DNA of 64,000 bases from Corynebacterium kalidii (lineage in GTDB: Bacteria; Actinomycetota; Actinomycetes; Mycobacteriales; Mycobacteriaceae), in NCBI RefSeq assembly GCF_022869005.1, contig NZ_JALIEA010000007.1:1-64000 (forward strand). The letters are read 5' to 3'. The translations under genes and the position numbers were made by a program. Shown here in pieces: positions 37,253 to 45,685 of this stretch; positions within the stretch are counted from its first letter, which is position 1, and each line of letters opens with the position of its first letter. Under the pieces are notes generated by a model. That model did no database searches. It had not been told where the DNA came from and was given only the letters and a program-made list of their open reading frames with translations.

Positions 37253-38137
37253 ATGACAGCTACGAGACAGACCCAGGTGACAGTCACCCTCAACGACGGA
37301 CACGAGATCCCCCAGCTCGGGCTCGGTGTCTGGGAACTCTCCCCGGAGGACGCCTACTCGTCGACCCGCGCGGCGATCACCGCCGGGGCACGCCACATCG
37401 ACACCGCCGCCGCCTACGGCAACGAGAGCGAGGTGGGCCGCGCCATCGCGGACGCCGTCGCCGACGGGGAGGTCACCCGCGAGGACCTCTACGTCACCAC
37501 GAAGCTGTGGAACGCCGACCAGGCACCGGGCAAGGCCGCCGAGGCGATCGACACCTCGCTGGCGAACCTCGGTCTCGACCACGTCGACCTCTGGCTGATC
37601 CACTGGCCCGTCCCGTCCTACGGGCGCTACGTGGAGGCGTGGCGGGCCCTCATCGACGCCCGCGCGCAGGGCAAGGCGACGTCCATCGGTGTCTCGAACT
37701 TCTACCCGGAGGTGCTCGACGAGATCATCGACGCCACCGGCGTCGTCCCGGCGGTCAACCAGATCGAGCTGCACCCCGGGTTTTCCCAGGCCGCGCAACG
37801 GGCGGACGACGCCCGGCGCGGCATCGTGACCGAGGCCTGGTCGCCGCTGGGGCGGGGACTGCTCGAGCACCCAGTGATCACCGCGATCGCCGAGGCCCAC
37901 GGGGTGCACCCCGCCCAGGTGATCGTGCGGTGGCACCTGCAGCAGGGCATCGTGGTCTTCCCCCGTTCCCGGAATCCGGAGCGCGTCCGGCAGAACCTCG
38001 ACGTCGACGGCTTCGAGCTCACCGACGAACAGATCGCCCGGATCACCGCGTTGGACGACGACCCGGCCGCCGCGGGGCGCGTCGGGGCCGACCCGCGTGA
38101 GGCGGCGTTCGGCCTCCCGGACGACGTCACGGAGTAG
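37253..38137 (+). CDS. Aldo/keto reductase
   Basis: A 294-residue AKR TIM-barrel enzyme. The catalytic tetrad is visible: Asp and Tyr in HIDTAAAYGNE, Lys in VTTKLWN and His in WLIHWP. NADPH-binding residues are in VFPRSRNPERVRQN. It resembles the 2,5-diketo-gluconate/methylglyoxal reductase group used by actinobacteria for small carbonyls. The start at 37253 (MTATRQTQVTVTLNDG) agrees with the family; a frame from 37217 would add 12 non-conserved residues and overlap the divergent control region. The divergent XRE regulator is 85 bases away; nothing shows they are linked. Confidence 0.9.
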   Translation: MTATRQTQVTVTLNDGHEIPQLGLGVWELSPEDAYSSTRAAITAGARHIDTAAAYGNESEVGRAIADAVADGEVTREDLYVTTKLWNADQAPGKAAEAIDTSLANLGLDHVDLWLIHWPVPSYGRYVEAWRALIDARAQGKATSIGVSNFYPEVLDEIIDATGVVPAVNQIELHPGFSQAAQRADDARRGIVTEAWSPLGRGLLEHPVITAIAEAHGVHPAQVIVRWHLQQGIVVFPRSRNPERVRQNLDVDGFELTDEQIARITALDDDPAAAGRVGADPREAAFGLPDDVTE

Positions 38138-38262
38138 GGCCGGGTACCCCTCATTTGCGGTGTCCTCCGGCCGCCGTCCGCACTGTGGAGGACAATGGGA
38201 GCACAATGGGGCACCGGAGAAGAACCGGACGACCGGTGCGACGGTGAGAGGTAGATGAGGGA

Positions 38263-39042
38263 ATGGCAGACGGACAGCAGACACCGCCCGACGCGGGGAT
38301 CCGGGTGACGCGGGACGGGGTAGCGCCTGCCGTGGGCGTGGTCACGCTCACCCGTCCGGACCGGCGCAACGCGATCGACGCGGAGTTGTGTACCGCCGTC
38401 GCCGACGCCGTCGAGGCCCTCGTCGCCGACGACGACCCGGTGCGTGTCATCCTCCTCCGCGCCGAGGGCCCCGCCTTCTGCGCGGGCGCCAACCTCAAGG
38501 GAGGGGCGTACGCCACCGGTTTCTTCAGCGCCATCGAGCGGATGATCCTGGCGATCACCGAGGCGCCGGTCCCGGTGGTCGCCGACGTGCAGGGCCCCGC
38601 CGTCGGTGCGGGCTGTCAGCTCCTCCTCGCCTGCGACGTGCGGGTGATGGGGCCGAAGGCGCGTGTGTGGATACCGGCGGTGCACCACGGGTTCAGCCTG
38701 GACCGGTGGACGGTCCGTCGGACGGTGGAACTGCTGGGCGGGTCCCTGGCGCGCAACGTCCTGATCGCCGGTGCCCAGGTCGGCCAGAGCGCCGCCGTGG
38801 CCAACGGGTTCGCCGTGCTGGGCGGCCCCCCGGAGGACGCCCTGGAGCTCGCCCGCACGATGTCCCGGCAGGCCCCGATGTCCATGCAGTACTTCAAGAT
38901 GGCGATGAACAACCCGGACCCCGACGAGGCCCTCGCCGCGGAGATCGACCGGCTCGGCGGCGCCTGCTGGCTCAGCGGGGACGCCGCGGAGGCGCGCCGG
39001 GCACGTGAGGAGAAACGACCGCCCGTCTTCGAGGGGAGGTAG
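38263..39042 (+). CDS. Enoyl-CoA hydratase/isomerase family protein (EchA6-like position)
   Basis: A 259-residue crotonase-fold protein. TLTRPDRRNAIDAEL and the CoA-binding AEGPAFCAGANLKG and VVADVQGPAVGAGCQLLLACD (oxyanion loop) segments are clear. The two catalytic Glu residues of true hydratases are replaced in the second position region (VWIPAVHHGFSLDR), so it may bind acyl-CoA without hydratase activity, as reported for mycobacterial EchA6. The gene lies directly before the CtpE-type ATPase (six bases apart), matching Rv0905-Rv0908 order. Start at 38263 with GAGAGG upstream. Confidence 0.8.
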   Translation: MADGQQTPPDAGIRVTRDGVAPAVGVVTLTRPDRRNAIDAELCTAVADAVEALVADDDPVRVILLRAEGPAFCAGANLKGGAYATGFFSAIERMILAITEAPVPVVADVQGPAVGAGCQLLLACDVRVMGPKARVWIPAVHHGFSLDRWTVRRTVELLGGSLARNVLIAGAQVGQSAAVANGFAVLGGPPEDALELARTMSRQAPMSMQYFKMAMNNPDPDEALAAEIDRLGGACWLSGDAAEARRAREEKRPPVFEGR

Positions 39043-39048
39043 CCGACG

Positions 39049-41433
39049 ATGGACCGGGCCACACAGGTGCCGCTCACCGGTCTCACCGGGGCCGAGGTCT
39101 CCCGGCGGGTGGCGCAGGGGCTGACGAACACGGTCACCCGGGGTACCGGGCGCAGTGTAGGGCAGATCGTCCGGGCGAACGTGTTCACCCGGGTCAACGC
39201 GATCCTGGGCGTGATGTGCGTGATCGTCCTGTCCACCGGATCCTGGATCAACGCCGCCTTCGGGTTGCTGATCATCGCCAACTCGGCGGTCGGTGTGGTC
39301 CAGGAGCTGCGGGCCAAACGGACCCTGGCGAACCTGCGCATCGTCGGGGAGACCCGGCCGACTGTCCTGCGTGACGGGGAGCGGATCACCGTCCACCAGT
39401 CGGAGGTCGTGGTCGACGACCTCATCGTGCTGCGGTCCGGCGACGAGATCGTGGTCGACGGCACGTTGCTGCTGGTCGCGGAGTCCGGTTTCGCCGTCGA
39501 CGAGTCCCAGCTCACCGGTGAGCCGGACCCGGTGACGAAGGGGATCGGGGACGAGGTGCTCTCGGGCTCCTTCGTCACCGGCGGGACGGCGGTCTTCCGT
39601 GCCGTGAAGGTGGGCGACGACGCCTACGCCGCACGTCTGGCCGCGGAGGCCAGCGAGTTCTCGCTCACCGACTCGGTGCTGATGAGCGGGATCAACAGCA
39701 TCCTGCGCGTCATCACGTGGCTGCTGATCCCCACCGGTGTGCTCACGATCTGGACGCAGCTGGTGCGGTCGGGGACCGGACTGCGCGAATCCATCCTGTC
39801 GATGGCCGCGGCGATCGTCCCGATGGTCCCCGAGGGCCTCGTGCTGATGACCTCCATCGCCTTCGCCGCCGGTGTGGTGCGGTTGGGGAAGTACAAGGCG
39901 TTGGTCAACGAGCTCGTCGCGATCGAGGGGCTCGCCCGGGTCGACACGGTGTGCACCGACAAGACCGGCACCCTGACCACCAACGAGATGGGGCTGGACG
40001 GGGTCTACACCGCCGACGGGGCACCGGTGCCCGCCGAGGTGCGGGAGATGCTGGGCAGGCTGGTGGCCACCCAGGAGGACCGGAACGCCACGTCCGAGGC
40101 GATCCTCGCCGCCAGCGACGCGCCTGCGCCGCTCGACGGTACCGAGATCCCCTTCAACTCCCGGTGGAAGTACTCCGGCGTGCAGTGCGACGGGCACGCC
40201 TGGATCCTCGGCGCCCCGGACGTCCTGCTCGCCGACGGTCGCGACACGGCGGCCGCGCGCGAGACGGCGGCGGCGTTCGGTGAACGGGGCCTGCGGGTGC
40301 TGGCGTTCGGACGTGTCGACGGCACGCTGGCGGGTCCGGACGGCGGGGACGGCATGGCCGACGCCCCGTCGCTCGAGGAGCCGGTGCTCGTCACACTCGG
40401 CCAGCAGCTGCGTCCCGATGCGCGGGAGACGCTGGACTTCTTCGATGCGCAGCGGGTCGACCTCAAGATCATCTCCGGCGACAACCCGGACTCCGTGGCG
40501 GCCGTGGCCCGTGGGGCGACGGACCGCGAACTCGTCGCCGTGGACGCCCGCACCCTGGACGGGCTGCCGGAGCCGGACTTCGACGCCGAGGTCGCCCGGG
40601 CCAACGTCTTCGGGCGGGTGCGCCCCGAGCAGAAGCGGCAGATGGTGGAGTCCCTGCACCGGGCGGGCCGGACCGTCGCGATGACCGGTGACGGGGTCAA
40701 CGACGTCCTCGCGCTCAAGAAGGCCGACATCGGGGTGGCCATGGGTGCCGGTGCTCCGGCGACCCGGAGCGTGGCGCAGCTCGTCCTGCTGACCAACCGC
40801 TTCTCCGCCCTGCCGAAGGTTGTGGGGGAGGGCCGCCGGGTCATCGGCAACATCGAGCGGGTCGCGAACCTCTTCCTGACCAAGACGGTCTACTCGGTGG
40901 TGCTGGCCCTGGTGGTGGCGGTCTCCGGGATCTCGTTCCCGTTCCAGCCGATCCACGTGACGATCACCGGCTGGTTCACCATCGGCATCCCCGCCTTCAT
41001 CCTGGCGTTGGCGCCCAACAACGAGCGTCCACGTGACGGGTTCCTGCACCGGGTGCTGTCGTTGGCGGTGCCGTCGGGGGTGCTCATCGGCGGCATCGCC
41101 GTCACGATGTGGCTCGTGGTGTACCCCGGCGCGGACGCCCCCGGGCTCGAACGGGCCCAGGCCGGTACCGCGGTCCTGCTGGCGTTGATCGTGATGGGGC
41201 TGTGGGTGCTGGGGATCGTGGCGCGTCCTCTGGTGTGGTGGAAACTCCTGCTGCTGGCCGGGTGCGTGGCCGGGTACGTGGTGCTGTTCACCGTCCCCTT
41301 CCTGCGGGAACTCGTGCTGCTGGAGCCGGGGGACCCGTCGTTGACGACGCTCGGGTTGGCCGTCGGCGCCGGTGGCGCCGTGCTGATCGAGGTCGTGCAC
41401 CGGGTGGTGCGGGCATGGGGCCGCCGAAAGTAG
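39049..41433 (+). CDS. ctpE: P-type ATPase, CtpE-like (Ca2+ class)
   Basis: A 794-residue P-type ATPase. The phosphorylation motif DKTGTLT has its Asp at residue 304. The actuator loop reads LTGEPD instead of TGES, an exchange also seen in the CtpE group. PMVPEGLVLM is the membrane M4 motif, and MTGDGVNDVLALKKADIGVA the hinge. About ten hydrophobic segments are visible, including a C-terminal four-helix block. M. tuberculosis CtpE takes part in calcium uptake. It follows the enoyl-CoA hydratase gene by six bases and is probably in the same transcript. Its stop codon lies inside the palindromic operator of the next operon. Confidence 0.85.
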   Translation: MDRATQVPLTGLTGAEVSRRVAQGLTNTVTRGTGRSVGQIVRANVFTRVNAILGVMCVIVLSTGSWINAAFGLLIIANSAVGVVQELRAKRTLANLRIVGETRPTVLRDGERITVHQSEVVVDDLIVLRSGDEIVVDGTLLLVAESGFAVDESQLTGEPDPVTKGIGDEVLSGSFVTGGTAVFRAVKVGDDAYAARLAAEASEFSLTDSVLMSGINSILRVITWLLIPTGVLTIWTQLVRSGTGLRESILSMAAAIVPMVPEGLVLMTSIAFAAGVVRLGKYKALVNELVAIEGLARVDTVCTDKTGTLTTNEMGLDGVYTADGAPVPAEVREMLGRLVATQEDRNATSEAILAASDAPAPLDGTEIPFNSRWKYSGVQCDGHAWILGAPDVLLADGRDTAAARETAAAFGERGLRVLAFGRVDGTLAGPDGGDGMADAPSLEEPVLVTLGQQLRPDARETLDFFDAQRVDLKIISGDNPDSVAAVARGATDRELVAVDARTLDGLPEPDFDAEVARANVFGRVRPEQKRQMVESLHRAGRTVAMTGDGVNDVLALKKADIGVAMGAGAPATRSVAQLVLLTNRFSALPKVVGEGRRVIGNIERVANLFLTKTVYSVVLALVVAVSGISFPFQPIHVTITGWFTIGIPAFILALAPNNERPRDGFLHRVLSLAVPSGVLIGGIAVTMWLVVYPGADAPGLERAQAGTAVLLALIVMGLWVLGIVARPLVWWKLLLLAGCVAGYVVLFTVPFLRELVLLEPGDPSLTTLGLAVGAGGAVLIEVVHRVVRAWGRRK

Positions 41434-41452
41434 TTGACATGTCATCTACTTT
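41427..41452. promoter_or_regulatory. 26-bp palindromic operator (RosR-like) before the monooxygenase operon
   Basis: Arms AAAGTAGTTGACA and TGTCATCTACTTT are complementary at 12 of 13 positions. A TTGACA -35 candidate (41434-41439) is inside it, with a weak GATCAT -10 (41458-41463) and the ATG at 41470, so a bound repressor would block the promoter. The core TAGTTGACATGTCATCTA matches 16 of 18 positions of the RosR operator consensus I recall for C. glutamicum, TTGTTGAYRYRTCAACWA. Confidence 0.7.
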
Positions 41453-41469
41453 GGGTGGATCATGGGGTC

Positions 41470-42597
41470 ATGGACTTCGGAATCTTCACCATCGGTGACC
41501 TCACCCCCGACCCCACGACCGGACAGGTCCCCACCGAGCATGAGCGGATCTCGGCGACGGTGGAGTACGCCCGCAAGGCCGAGGAGGTCGGCCTGGACGT
41601 CTTCGCCACCGGCGAGCACCACAACCCTCCCTTCGTCGCCCCGGCCAACCCGCCCATCCTGATGGCGCACCTGGCCGCCCAGACGGAGACGATCCGGTTC
41701 TCCACCGCCACCACACTGATCACCACCAACGACCCGGTGCGCCTGGCGGAGGACTACGCCTACGCCCAGCACCTCACCGGTGGCCGGATGGACCTGATGA
41801 TGGGACGCGGCAACACCGGACCGGTGTACCCCTGGTTCGGCAAGGACATCCGCAAGGGCATCCCGCTGGCGGTGGAGAACTACCACCTGCTGCGGACGCT
41901 GTGGCGCAGCCGGGACGTCTCCTGGAAGGGCGAGTTCCGCACCCCGCTGCAGAACTTCACGTCCATGCCCCGGCCGCTGGACGACACCCCGCCGTTCGTG
42001 TGGCACGGGTCGATCCGCTCCCCGGAGATCGCCGAACAGGCCGCGTACTACGGCGACGGGTTCTTCCACAACCACATCTTCTGGAACATCGAGCACACCG
42101 CCTCCATGGTGAACACCTACCGGCAACGGTTCGAGCACTACGGCCACGGCGCCGCCGACCAGGCGATCGTGGGTCTCGGCGGGCAGGTGTTCATCGGCGA
42201 CACGGAGCAGAAGGCCAAGGACTTCTTCCGGCCCTACTTCGACAACGCGCCGGTCTACGGGCACGGGCCGAGCATGGAGGACTTCACCCGGATGACACCC
42301 CTGACCGTCGGGACGGTGGACCAGGTCATCGACCGCTATCTCGGGTACGCCGACGCCGTCGGCGACTACCAGCGGCAGATGTTCCTGGTCGACCACGCCG
42401 GACTGCCCCGCGAGGTGGTGCTGGAGCAGATCGAGATTCTGGGCACCGAGGTTGTGCCGGTGCTCCGGCGCGAGTTGGAGGCCCGTCGCCCCGCGCACGT
42501 CCCCAGCGGCCCGCCGACCCACGCGTCCCTCGTGGCCGCGGGAACCGACCACCCGATCCACCACATCGAACCCGCCAAGGAGAGGAGCCTGCAGTGA
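41470..42597 (+). CDS. FMN-dependent luciferase-like monooxygenase (CE1758-like)
   Basis: A 375-residue bacterial-luciferase-fold (LLM) protein. It opens DFGIFTIGDLTPDPTTG; FATGEHHNPPFVAPANPPIL and HLTGGRMDLMMGRGNTGPVY form the flavin site, and DGFFHNHIFWNIEHT lies in the insertion region. It would oxidise an unknown substrate with reduced FMN and oxygen. The start at 41470 matches the family and leaves room for the palindromic operator just upstream. The FMN reductase gene overlaps by four bases (GTGA), so the pair forms a two-component monooxygenase. Confidence 0.88.
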   Translation: MDFGIFTIGDLTPDPTTGQVPTEHERISATVEYARKAEEVGLDVFATGEHHNPPFVAPANPPILMAHLAAQTETIRFSTATTLITTNDPVRLAEDYAYAQHLTGGRMDLMMGRGNTGPVYPWFGKDIRKGIPLAVENYHLLRTLWRSRDVSWKGEFRTPLQNFTSMPRPLDDTPPFVWHGSIRSPEIAEQAAYYGDGFFHNHIFWNIEHTASMVNTYRQRFEHYGHGAADQAIVGLGGQVFIGDTEQKAKDFFRPYFDNAPVYGHGPSMEDFTRMTPLTVGTVDQVIDRYLGYADAVGDYQRQMFLVDHAGLPREVVLEQIEILGTEVVPVLRRELEARRPAHVPSGPPTHASLVAAGTDHPIHHIEPAKERSLQ

Positions 42598-43268
42598 CCG
42601 ACCGCAGTACCCGTCAGCTCGTCGTGGTCAACGCGGGTCTGAGCAACCCGTCGACCACCCGTGACATCGCCACCCGGGTCGCCTACGCCGCGGAACACGG
42701 GATGGCGGCCACCGGGGAGTCCCTGGAGGTCAGCGTGCTCGACCTGCGGGCGTTGGCCGGTGACCTGGCGACGTTCATGACCACCATGATCCCGACGCCG
42801 GCCCTCGAGGACGCCCGGCTGCTGGTCGGACGCGCCGATGCGTTGGTCGCCGCGACCCCGGTGTTCCAGGGCAGTTACGCGGGGCTGTTCAAGATGTTCT
42901 TCGACACCCTCGACAAGCACGCGCTGCGTGGCACCCCGGTGACCCTGGTCGCCACCGCCGGCACGCTGCGTCATTCCATGGTGCTGGACTACGCGATGCG
43001 TCCTCTCCTGTCGTTCCTGCAGGCCACCGTGCTGCCCACCGGGGTGTTCGTCGCCACCGGGGAGTACGGGGACTCCAGCGAATCCGGGGACCTGCAGGCC
43101 CGCGTCGCCCGCGCCGGGGCGGAGCTGGCGGCCGAACTGCGGACGGAACCTGTCGTCGGGGCAGGGGTAGAAGGTGTGACCGGCATGACCGGCACGGACG
43201 GTACCGGCGTCACCGGTGACACCGCCGGTGGGTTCGAGGCGTTGCTGAGGGTGCACAGCGGAACCTGA
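42594..43268 (+). CDS. NAD(P)H-dependent FMN reductase (CE1759-like)
   Basis: A 224-residue flavodoxin-like reductase. VVVNAGLSNPSTTRDIA is the phosphate-binding loop, ALVAATPVFQGSYAGLFKMF the second flavin-binding block and VTLVATAGTLRHSMVLDYAM the third. It supplies reduced FMN to the luciferase-like partner. The last 30 residues are a Gly/Thr/Val repeat-rich tail (VTGMTGTDGTGVTGDT) probably unstructured. Start is GTG at 42594 with GGAG upstream, overlapping the monooxygenase stop. Confidence 0.88.
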   Translation: MTDRSTRQLVVVNAGLSNPSTTRDIATRVAYAAEHGMAATGESLEVSVLDLRALAGDLATFMTTMIPTPALEDARLLVGRADALVAATPVFQGSYAGLFKMFFDTLDKHALRGTPVTLVATAGTLRHSMVLDYAMRPLLSFLQATVLPTGVFVATGEYGDSSESGDLQARVARAGAELAAELRTEPVVGAGVEGVTGMTGTDGTGVTGDTAGGFEALLRVHSGT

Positions 43269-43359
43269 CTGCACCTCGGGCGTTTTCGTGTACCGAATTA
43301 TGACGGGCGGACTCTGGCATTCTTAGGGGATCCGAGTCCCCGACCGAAGAGAGTGCACC

Positions 43360-45489
43360 ATGCCGGACGCCCCACCCACCCGTTCCCGGTCGTTCCGGAG
43401 GCGCGTGCTCCCCGCCCTGCTCATCCTGCTGTGGCTGGGGGTCGCCGCGGTGGGCGGGCCGAAGTTCGGCGAGATCAGTGAGGTCGCCACCAACGACCAG
43501 TCCTCCTTCCTGCCGGAATCCGCTGAATCGACGAAGGTCAGTGCCCGGCTGGAGGACTTCCAGGACTCCGGGTCGGCCCCGGCGATCGTCGTGGTCACCG
43601 CCGAGGGCGGCGACACCGACGGCCGGACGCTCGACCCGGCCGTGTTGAGTGACCTGGGGGACCTGCCGGGGAAGCTCTCGGCCGCCGTCGACGGGGCGAC
43701 CGGGACGTCCGGTACGGAGGCGAGCCCGCCACTGCCGTCGGAGGACGGGGAGGCGGTGCAGGTCATCGTCGTCCCGCCGGAGTCGGCCGCGCCGGCGGAC
43801 GCCGTCGACGCGCTGCGGGCCGAACTCGCGTCGGCGCTCCCGGGCGGACTGCAGGCCCAGGTCACCGGCCCCGCGGGGTTCAGCGCGGACCTGTCGGAGG
43901 CGTTCGCCGGGATCGACGGTCTGCTGCTGCTGGTGGCGGTCGCCGCGGTGCTGGTGATCCTCGTGCTGGTGTACCGGTCACCGTTCCTGCCGCTGATCGT
44001 ATTGCTGGGGTCGATGATCGCCCTGTGTGCCGCGGTGCTGGTCAACGTGGCGTTGGCGGGCTCCGGGGTGGTGATGATCAACGGGCAGATCCAGGGCATC
44101 CTGTTCATCCTGGTCATCGGCGCGGCCACGGACTACGGCCTGCTCTACACCGCGCGGTTCCGTGAGGAGCTCGGCCGGCACGGGACGTCTTGGGCGGCGA
44201 CGGTGGCGGCGCTGCGGGGCACCTGGCAACCCGTCCTGGCGTCGGCGGCCACGGTGATCGCCGGACTGCTGTGCCTGCTGCTGTCGGACCTGGCGTCGAA
44301 CGCCGGGCTGGGGCCGGTCGCGGCGGTGGGTATCGTCGCGGCGTTCCTCACCTCGCTGACGTTCCTCCCCGCGGTGCTGGCGCTGCTGGGCAGGAGGGTC
44401 TTCTGGCCGCGCGTCCCCAGTCCCGCTGAGGAATCCACCGAGGCTGCGGAAACCACCGGAACCGCGGAAGCGCCGGCGCCGGGCGGGGTCTGGGACCGTG
44501 TCGCCGACCTGGTCGCGCGTGCACCCCGACGCATCGCCGTCGGTGTGGTGCTCCTGCTCCTCGCCGGTTGTGCCGGGCTGGCCACCCTCGACGCCGACGG
44601 GGTCCCCACCAGTGACTACGTGATCGGGCAGAGCGACGCCCGCGACGGTCAGGACACCCTCGACCGGCACTTCCCGGCCGGTGCCGGAGCCCCGACGTAC
44701 GTCCTCGTCCCCGAGGAGAACCGGGACGCCGTCGACACGGCGATCGCAGCACTCGACGGTGTCCAGTCAGTCGGGGACGGCGCAGGACGTGGCCCGTCGG
44801 TGGTGGACGGGCAGGCGTTGCTGGAGGTCACGCTCGCGGATTCGCCGTACTCCGATGCCGCCGAGGACACCGTCCGCGAGATCCGGGCCGAGGTCGGTGA
44901 CCTCGGCGCACTGGTCGGCGGGACCACGGCCACCGAACTGGACACCAAGGAGACGTCCGTCGCCGACCGGGCGGTCATCATCCCGGTGGTGCTGCTGGTG
45001 ATCACGGTGATGCTGGCGCTGCTGCTGCGCTCGGTGGTCGCACCGCTGGTCCTGTTGGCGACGACGGTGCTCAGTTTCGGGACGGCACTGGGCATCGGTG
45101 CGGCGGTCTTCGCACTCGTCGGGTCGAGTGGCTCCGACCCGTCGGTGCCGTTGTACGCCTTCGTGTTCCTGGTGGCGCTGGCGATCGACTACAACATCTT
45201 CCTGATGACCAGGGTCCGGGAGGAGTCCATGGTGCACGGGACCGCGGACGGGGTACGACGTGGACTGGTCAGTACGGGCGGGGTGATCACCAGTGCGGGC
45301 ATCGTGCTGGCGGCGACGTTCGCGGCGTTGCTGGTCATTCCGATCCAGTTCCTGGTGCAGCTCGCGGTGATCATCTCGCTGGGTGTGCTGATCGACACGT
45401 TCCTGGTCCGCTCGTTCCTGGTGCCGGCGCTGACCCGGATTCTCGGGGACCGTGTCTGGTGGCCGGCACGGCAGGGGAGGACGGGGTAG
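43360..45489 (+). CDS. MMPL-family (RND-type) membrane transporter
   Basis: A 709-residue protein in two symmetrical halves, each with one leading helix, a periplasmic-side domain and five more helices. Signature motifs are FILVIGAATDYGLLYTARFR (first half) and VFLVALAIDYNIFLMTRVRE (second half); both carry the Asp-Tyr pair of the proton relay. It is shorter than MmpL3-type lipid flippases (no long cytoplasmic tail) and resembles the YdfJ group, whose substrates range from lipids to drugs. The ATG at 43360 has GAGAG about 10 bases upstream. A strong terminator and a tRNA gene follow. Confidence 0.85.
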   Translation: MPDAPPTRSRSFRRRVLPALLILLWLGVAAVGGPKFGEISEVATNDQSSFLPESAESTKVSARLEDFQDSGSAPAIVVVTAEGGDTDGRTLDPAVLSDLGDLPGKLSAAVDGATGTSGTEASPPLPSEDGEAVQVIVVPPESAAPADAVDALRAELASALPGGLQAQVTGPAGFSADLSEAFAGIDGLLLLVAVAAVLVILVLVYRSPFLPLIVLLGSMIALCAAVLVNVALAGSGVVMINGQIQGILFILVIGAATDYGLLYTARFREELGRHGTSWAATVAALRGTWQPVLASAATVIAGLLCLLLSDLASNAGLGPVAAVGIVAAFLTSLTFLPAVLALLGRRVFWPRVPSPAEESTEAAETTGTAEAPAPGGVWDRVADLVARAPRRIAVGVVLLLLAGCAGLATLDADGVPTSDYVIGQSDARDGQDTLDRHFPAGAGAPTYVLVPEENRDAVDTAIAALDGVQSVGDGAGRGPSVVDGQALLEVTLADSPYSDAAEDTVREIRAEVGDLGALVGGTTATELDTKETSVADRAVIIPVVLLVITVMLALLLRSVVAPLVLLATTVLSFGTALGIGAAVFALVGSSGSDPSVPLYAFVFLVALAIDYNIFLMTRVREESMVHGTADGVRRGLVSTGGVITSAGIVLAATFAALLVIPIQFLVQLAVIISLGVLIDTFLVRSFLVPALTRILGDRVWWPARQGRTG

Positions 45490-45505
45490 CGGCGAGGGTG
45501 AATGC

Positions 45506-45548
45506 CGCAGGGGCCGGCCGTGACGGGTTGTCACGACCGGCCCCTGCG
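45506..45548. terminator. Long hairpin terminator between the MMPL gene and tRNA-Arg
   Basis: CGCAGGGGCCGG pairs perfectly with CCGGCCCCTGCG, and inside it CGTGAC pairs with GTCACG around a five-base loop, giving an 18-pair stem broken by one C-A mismatch. It can end transcription from the MMPL gene (plus) and from tRNA-Arg (minus). Confidence 0.85.
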
Positions 45549-45556
45549 TTGTGTCG

Positions 45557-45629
45557 TGCCCCAGGCAGGATTCGAACCTGCGACACCCGCTTTAGGAGAG
45601 CGGTGCTCTATCCCCTGAGCTACTGGGGC
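45557..45629 (-). tRNA. tRNA-Arg, anticodon CCT
   Basis: On the minus strand: acceptor GCCCCAG with partner CTGGGGC, D-loop TAGCTCAGGGGATAGAGC, anticodon stem CCGCT/AGCGG with loop CTCCTAA (anticodon CCT, reading AGG), and T-arm GCAGGTTCGAATCCTGC. 73 nt with discriminator A and no encoded CCA. It decodes the rare AGG arginine codon. Confidence 0.95.
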
Positions 45630-45685
45630 GCACCGGAACAGTGTAGCGCGTCTGTGTCGGTGACGGGGAACGCGGTGCCCCTGTG

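Noticed and set aside
37702..41445. A 1247-codon open frame on the minus strand opposite the reductase, hydratase and ATPase genes
   Set aside because: It is antisense to three well-identified genes, is rich in Arg/His/Gly/Asp as expected from high-GC shadow frames, and shows no domain.
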